Below are positions 14,354 to 18,375 of a stretch of 18,375 bases of DNA, piece after piece. The notes beneath the pieces were generated by a model. That model did not search any database and was not told the origin of the DNA. It was given only the letters and a program-made list of their open reading frames with translations. Position 1 is the stretch's first letter. Each line of letters opens with the position of its first letter. The position numbers and the translations under genes are program-made. Origin of the DNA: Zelonia costaricensis (taxonomy: Eukaryota; Euglenozoa; Kinetoplastea; Trypanosomatida; Trypanosomatidae); NCBI GenBank assembly GCA_030849075.1, contig JASAOO010003032.1, positions 1 to 18,375 of the forward strand, given 5' to 3'.

Positions 14354-17032
14354 ATGAGTGCGCCACCGATGCCGCCGGGCAAGATGCCCCCACGGCCACC
14401 GGGCATGAAGGCGATGCCGCCTATGCCGCCAGGCTTCAGGGCCCCTGGCGGCCCCCCGCCACCGCCGATGCCGCCGGGCCGCTTTCCACCGCAGCCGCCC
14501 GGCATGCGGCCCAGCGGCCCACCGATGCCCCCGGGACTTGTCAAGGCACCACCGGGCCACCATGCGCCGCCGCAGCGACCGCCGCCCCCATCGCACGGGC
14601 CGGGCGGTGCCGCGGGTGGTGGCGCACCCGGGGTCCCACCCTCGTCGCTGCCGCCGCCGCCGCCTGGCAGCGGCGCACACCCGCGCTACCTGATGCCTCC
14701 GGGGCACGGTCCGAGCGGTGCACCGCCGCTGCCCCCGATGGGCGGCGGCGCGCCATCGCAGCAGTCGGCCGCGGCCGGCCCCCCTCCCCCGGCGACGGGT
14801 GCGCCGCGGTACTTGATGCCGCCCTCTGCCGCTGGGGCTGCTCCGGCGATGCCCACCATGTCGGGCTCTGCGCCGCCGCCGCCGTCGGCGTCGCGGCCTG
14901 CGTACCCGCAGCCGCCCTACTCGGGCCCCCCTCCACCGGTGGCGTACGGCGAGGAGCGGGACGCGGGCGGCAGAGGTTACCCGCCGAGGCCCTACGAGGA
15001 CGACCAAGACGGCGGCCGCTACGGCCGGCGCGGTGGGCGCGGCGAGCGCGGTGCGCGGGGCGACTACGGCGGTGGAGGCCGTGAGCGCGGCGAGCGGATG
15101 GAGCGCGGCCGCCGCGGCGGGGGCCGCTACCGCGATGAGGGCCCGCGCAACCCGCCGATGCGGGAGCCGACCAACACGGTGTGGGTGGGCAGCTACGACC
15201 CGGCCTTCCACTCCCGCGCCATGCTGTGCCGCGCCTTCTGGCCGTTCGGCCGCGTGATGGAGATCTCGATCCACGACGGGAAGTCGTACGCCTTTGTGCA
15301 CATGCGCCGCACCGAGGAGGCCAAGGCCGCCGTGGACGCGCTGATGGAGAGCCGCGAGCTGGGGCAGGCCATCTTCAACTTCAGCAAGAACCACGACTAC
15401 ACAGCGGAGGAGATGAGTCTGCCGCACGACCCCGCTGTTGTGGAGGAGCCCCCGGAGACGGAGCCGGCCGGCGGTCCGGGGCCCGGGACGCGCCGTCCGC
15501 GTGATGGCGGCGTTGACGAACCCCGCGACGGGGATGGCGCGGCGGCTGGCGGTGCTGGCGGATTCGCCCCGCCGCCGCTGCGGCGCACGCGGCAGGAGCG
15601 GGATGCGAAGGAGCCGTCGAACGTGCTCTGGGTGGGCAACCTTGTGCCGTACATCACGAACGAGAAGCTGGCGGAGGTGTTCGAGGTGTTCGGCCCCATC
15701 TCGAACGTGTCGCGGCTGGGACGCTCGAACATGGCCTTTATCCACTTCGAGACGGTCGAGCAGTGCACGATGGCGATCGAGACGATGAAGGGGCGGCCCA
15801 TCGAGGGCGTCATGCTCAGCCTCAACTACGGTCACAGCGCGCAGAGCGTCGGCGAGGCGGGTGGGCCGGGGATGGACGGTGGCGCAGGCCCTGGCGCGGC
15901 CGGAGGCGCGGGTGCGTACTACAGCAACGTGCCGCTCACGGCCGACGGCATACCCGTGAACGAGACACCGACGAACATCATCTACCTCGGTCACCTGCCT
16001 GCCGACGCGGAGGCAAAGGATGTCGAGGACCTCTTCGTGCCCTTCGACGGCTTCATCTTCAGCAAGCACGTGAGCAGCAACGGCATCGCCTTCGGCCACT
16101 TCGAGACCGTCGAGGCCGCCCGGGCAGCCCGCGCGCAGCTCATGAACGCGATGATCAAGGGCACGCCCATCCGCGTGAGCTTCGGCAAGCAGAACCACAC
16201 CTACACCATGGCCGACCGCCGCCGCATCGGCGAGCCGGGGCCGGAGTACGGCATCGGGGCGGGCGGGGAGTTCAACCTCGACGCGCTCATGCGCGGCCCC
16301 GGTGCGCAGCTGGACGGCACCAACGGGGCGCTCGTGGCGGGTGGGATGATGGGCATGGGCTTCGGCGGCGGCGGCGCGCTGACACTGCCGGCGATGGGCG
16401 GCATGGCCGCGGCTGGTGGCATGCCTGGCGGCCCAGACGCCAACCTGTACGCCCGCAAGCGTGAGGCGCCGGAGATGACACTGGACAACCGGCTGCAGTC
16501 CTTGCTGGGGAGCACGTACAACAACAGCGGCGCGCGTGGGCTCGAGATCAGCCCGAGCCAGATTCAGGCCATCTGCCAGCTCGTCGACAACTGCGTCAGC
16601 GAGTCGGCGTGTGAGACGCTGCGCCAGGCCCTCGCACTGCACTCGCCGCTGCGCACGGTGCACGTCTTCAACGTCGTGGCCAAGCGCATGCGCGAGTTCG
16701 CCGACGACCCGCACAAGCGCCTCCTCGCGCTGTACGCGGTCACGCACGTGCTGCTGGGCGTCTCGACCGAGTACGCCCTCTACACGGATGCGTCGCTGAA
16801 CGCGTACCTGATGGTGCTGCTCGTGGCGAGCGAGGGGCAGACAAGCAGCGGCATGGACCGCCTCACCTCGATCACAGAGAGCCTCCAGCAGCACCCCTTC
16901 ATTGAGAAGAAGTCCAACGCTGGCAAGGAGTACGAGGAGGACTTCCGTGCACAGCTCGAGGCCATCACGAACCGCGCCAAGGCGGAGCAGGACCTCCGCT
17001 CCCTCGCCACGCGCCGCCGCCGTCGCAACTAA
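14354..17032 (+). CDS. RNA-binding protein: Pro/Met/Gly-rich N-terminus, RGG region, three RRMs, CID-like C-terminal domain
   Basis: From the ATG at 14354 the product has 892 residues. The frame is open upstream to about 14003 but without a usable start after the acceptor. Residues 1-199 are Pro/Met/Gly-rich with PPMPPG repeats, PPGM at 15-18 and 48-51, PPLP at 124-127 and two PRYLMPP copies. Residues about 200-262 are Arg/Gly-rich. RRM1 (274-345) has VWVGSY and SYAFVHM; RRM2 (423-495) has LWVGNL and MAFIHF; RRM3 (541-615) has IYLGHL and IAFGHF. A Gly/Met-rich linker leads to an all-helical C-terminal domain (about 737-850) with LLALYAVTHVLLG, which resembles the central helices of CTD-interaction (CID) domains as in U2-associated SR140. 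The end is basic (RRRRRN). Likely roles are splicing, 3'-end formation or mRNP assembly in the nucleus. The RRMs are certain; the CID reading is tentative, and an FPA/Spen relationship was considered because RRM2 is similar, though no SPOC fold is seen. No gene symbol is recognised. Confidence 0.95.
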   Translation: MSAPPMPPGKMPPRPPGMKAMPPMPPGFRAPGGPPPPPMPPGRFPPQPPGMRPSGPPMPPGLVKAPPGHHAPPQRPPPPSHGPGGAAGGGAPGVPPSSLPPPPPGSGAHPRYLMPPGHGPSGAPPLPPMGGGAPSQQSAAAGPPPPATGAPRYLMPPSAAGAAPAMPTMSGSAPPPPSASRPAYPQPPYSGPPPPVAYGEERDAGGRGYPPRPYEDDQDGGRYGRRGGRGERGARGDYGGGGRERGERMERGRRGGGRYRDEGPRNPPMREPTNTVWVGSYDPAFHSRAMLCRAFWPFGRVMEISIHDGKSYAFVHMRRTEEAKAAVDALMESRELGQAIFNFSKNHDYTAEEMSLPHDPAVVEEPPETEPAGGPGPGTRRPRDGGVDEPRDGDGAAAGGAGGFAPPPLRRTRQERDAKEPSNVLWVGNLVPYITNEKLAEVFEVFGPISNVSRLGRSNMAFIHFETVEQCTMAIETMKGRPIEGVMLSLNYGHSAQSVGEAGGPGMDGGAGPGAAGGAGAYYSNVPLTADGIPVNETPTNIIYLGHLPADAEAKDVEDLFVPFDGFIFSKHVSSNGIAFGHFETVEAARAARAQLMNAMIKGTPIRVSFGKQNHTYTMADRRRIGEPGPEYGIGAGGEFNLDALMRGPGAQLDGTNGALVAGGMMGMGFGGGGALTLPAMGGMAAAGGMPGGPDANLYARKREAPEMTLDNRLQSLLGSTYNNSGARGLEISPSQIQAICQLVDNCVSESACETLRQALALHSPLRTVHVFNVVAKRMREFADDPHKRLLALYAVTHVLLGVSTEYALYTDASLNAYLMVLLVASEGQTSSGMDRLTSITESLQQHPFIEKKSNAGKEYEEDFRAQLEAITNRAKAEQDLRSLATRRRRRN

Positions 17033-17056
17033 GAAGAAAAAAAAAAGACTACGGAA

Positions 17057-17087
17057 GGGAGGAGTGGGCAGGGAGGGGGAGGGGGGG
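17057..17087 (+). other. G-quadruplex motif just after the gene 3 stop
   Basis: G-runs of 3, 3, 3, 5 and 7 are separated by short spacers (1-2 nt within 17066-17087). The motif begins 25 bases after the stop codon, so it would lie in the proximal 3' UTR on the sense strand, where it could affect ribosome release, RNA stability or processing. Confidence 0.7.
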
Positions 17088-17163
17088 CAAGGTTAGACGG
17101 CACGCTGCACCTGGCCGCTTCCCACCCTCTCTTGCTCTTGTGTTCCTGCCTCCCTGTCCATGT

Positions 17164-17240
17164 CGCCCTGATGCCGGTGCGCGTCTGCGCTGCCACTGTC
17201 TACCGAGGAGCCGCAGTAAGCCACGAGGTCGTCCTCGGTA
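17164..17240 (+). other. Structured 3' UTR patch with two mutually exclusive stems
   Basis: A 27-nt element (17164-17190) shared with 9228-9254 includes GCGC-N4-GCGC. Downstream, TACCGAGGA (17201-17209) is perfectly complementary to TCCTCGGTA (17232-17240) across 22 nt. A competing hairpin pairs CGAGG (17224-17228) with CCTCG (17233-17237) around a TCGT loop. Both stems use the same CCTCG, so only one can form at a time. Composition is balanced, unlike the pyrimidine-rich flanks. It may be a retroposon relic or a regulatory RNA fold. Confidence 0.5.
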
Positions 17241-18375
17241 TTTGTTGTTGTTGTTTGTGTCAACGTGTACGTCCGTGAGTGTGTATGCGCGTGTGTGCGT
17301 GTGTGCTTCCCGTGGGTAAGCGTGTGGCGTGATGGGACCCTTAGCTTTCTCTTTTTCTTTGATTGTTGCAGCGCCTCCGTTTTACCTTGTGTCTGGGTCA
17401 CGGTGAGTGCGTGTGCGTGTGGGTGTGCGTGTGTGGGTGTTGACTCTCTCTGGGTCTTCAGGGTGCACTTGATTTATGAGGCGACGCCTAACGAGGTGCA
17501 AATGAAAAGCGGTCACGACATCGGCGTGTGTCTGACACGCTACTCCTCCTCCTCCTCCTCCCTCTCTCCCCGCGCCTCTTCCTTCCCCCTCCTCCTCCCC
17601 GCCCCCGTCTTCACGCCTCCCTCCCCTCGCATCACGCCCCTTGGTCGCCGCCGACCTCCTTCTCTAGCCAACAACAAACGCACATCGCGCGAAAGCCCAT
17701 GTAGTGCCTACGGCACGTGCCCGACCCACTCCCCGGCACACCACGTCACGGGCGACCTCCCTCCCTCTCCGCCCACCTCCGCGGTCCCTCGCCCGTCCGT
17801 CCCTTCCCGCTCCTGAGGCGCGGTGCACCTCGCGTGGATGAACGCAAGGACACAAGAGTGGCCGTGTCAGCCGTTGGCAAAGACAAAAAAGGGCTGGTCG
17901 GTGCGAGGTTCTGCTTCACCTCCCCCCTCCCCCCTCCCACAACGCACAAGGACAGCGACGAGAAAAGTGGGTGACGCTGACGGTGCACTCCAGCGCGCGA
18001 GGGAGGCGGCGGAGGGAATGGCCGGCGCGACGAGGTACGGCGCGGCGACTTTCGGAGGAGAAGAGGAGGACGGGAGGGTGGGCGAAGCGAAGAGGCGATG
18101 CACTCGTCTTGCAGCCACCTTTCTCTTCTCTTCGTTCAGCCTGCCCCCGCCTTTGCCTCCTTTACGGCACCCCCACCCCCCTCTCTCTCCGTTGCCCAGT
18201 CACCCACGCCTCTTTCGCCGTCAATGCCCACTCCTGCACGCCTCGCACAGATGTCTCTCTGCGTGTGTGTGTGCGTGGATGTGTGACCCCTCTCTCACCC
18301 TTCTCCCTTGCCTTCGCCCGTCCTCTGCCCCCTCTTCGTCCCCCGCCATGTCAGCGGGCTCATGTCTTCGTCCTC

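Larger units (their letters stand above)
17033..18375. other. Non-coding 3' flank of gene 3
   Basis: An A-rich run at about 17032-17046 and a G-rich segment follow the stop codon directly. Next comes a balanced-composition structured patch (17160-17245), then TG-rich DNA (17255-17440), an A/G-containing patch (17470-17530) and a (TCC)n run near 17543-17563. From about 17820 to 18100 purines are more frequent and no open frame is credible. The end returns to pyrimidine-rich DNA, which may lead into the next gene outside the window. Confidence 0.65.

Noticed and set aside
13916..16894. 992-codon open frame on the minus strand opposite gene 3
   Set aside because: It is an antisense shadow caused by the GC-rich codon use of gene 3. 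The translation is His/Arg/Ala/Val-rich with no domain, while the + strand encodes three clear RRMs.

Overview
The window looks like nuclear chromosome from a Leishmania-type trypanosomatid (Leishmaniinae). It has three intron-free, GC-rich reading frames with strong G/C at third codon positions, all on the + strand. They are separated by long pyrimidine-rich stretches full of TG/CA, TC and C-run microsatellites. Ahead of each gene is a polypyrimidine tract followed by an AG, as expected for spliced-leader trans-splicing inside a polycistronic unit. No promoters, operons, rRNA, tRNA or CRISPR were found. The genus is inferred from these traits; the species cannot be read from the sequence.

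Layout. 1-1216: non-coding pyrimidine/TG-rich DNA with a perfect GC palindrome at 251-271. 1217-1257: trans-splice acceptor. 1462-5352: gene 1, a 1296-residue protein. Its middle reads as a kinesin motor domain that has lost all three nucleotide-binding signatures, followed at once by a WW domain and then by coiled-coil segments. 5353-11460: an unusually long 6.1 kb non-coding stretch with structured GC-rich islands (about 7270-7640, 8640-8815, 9220-9470, 10160-10520), possibly including degenerate SIDER-type retroposons. 11542-12474: gene 2, a METTL9/DREV-family protein-histidine methyltransferase. 12475-14195: non-coding. 14354-17032: gene 3, an RNA-binding protein with a Pro/Met/Gly-rich N-terminus, an RGG region, three RRMs and a helical C-terminal domain that may be CID-like. 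17033-18375: its 3' flank, with a G-quadruplex motif just after the stop and a pair of mutually exclusive stems at 17201-17240.

How the genes might relate. Position in a trypanosomatid polycistron is weak evidence for shared function. Even so, two sequence-level links stand out. Gene 2 belongs to a family that methylates His in His-x-His motifs, and gene 1 carries a dense His-x-His tract (17 His in residues 59-88). Gene 1 has a WW domain lacking the histidine typical of PPxY binding, and gene 3 has PPGM/PGMR and PPLP motifs of the kind other WW classes bind. Both links are testable inferences, not demonstrated interactions.

The most novel item is the WW-containing pseudokinesin.
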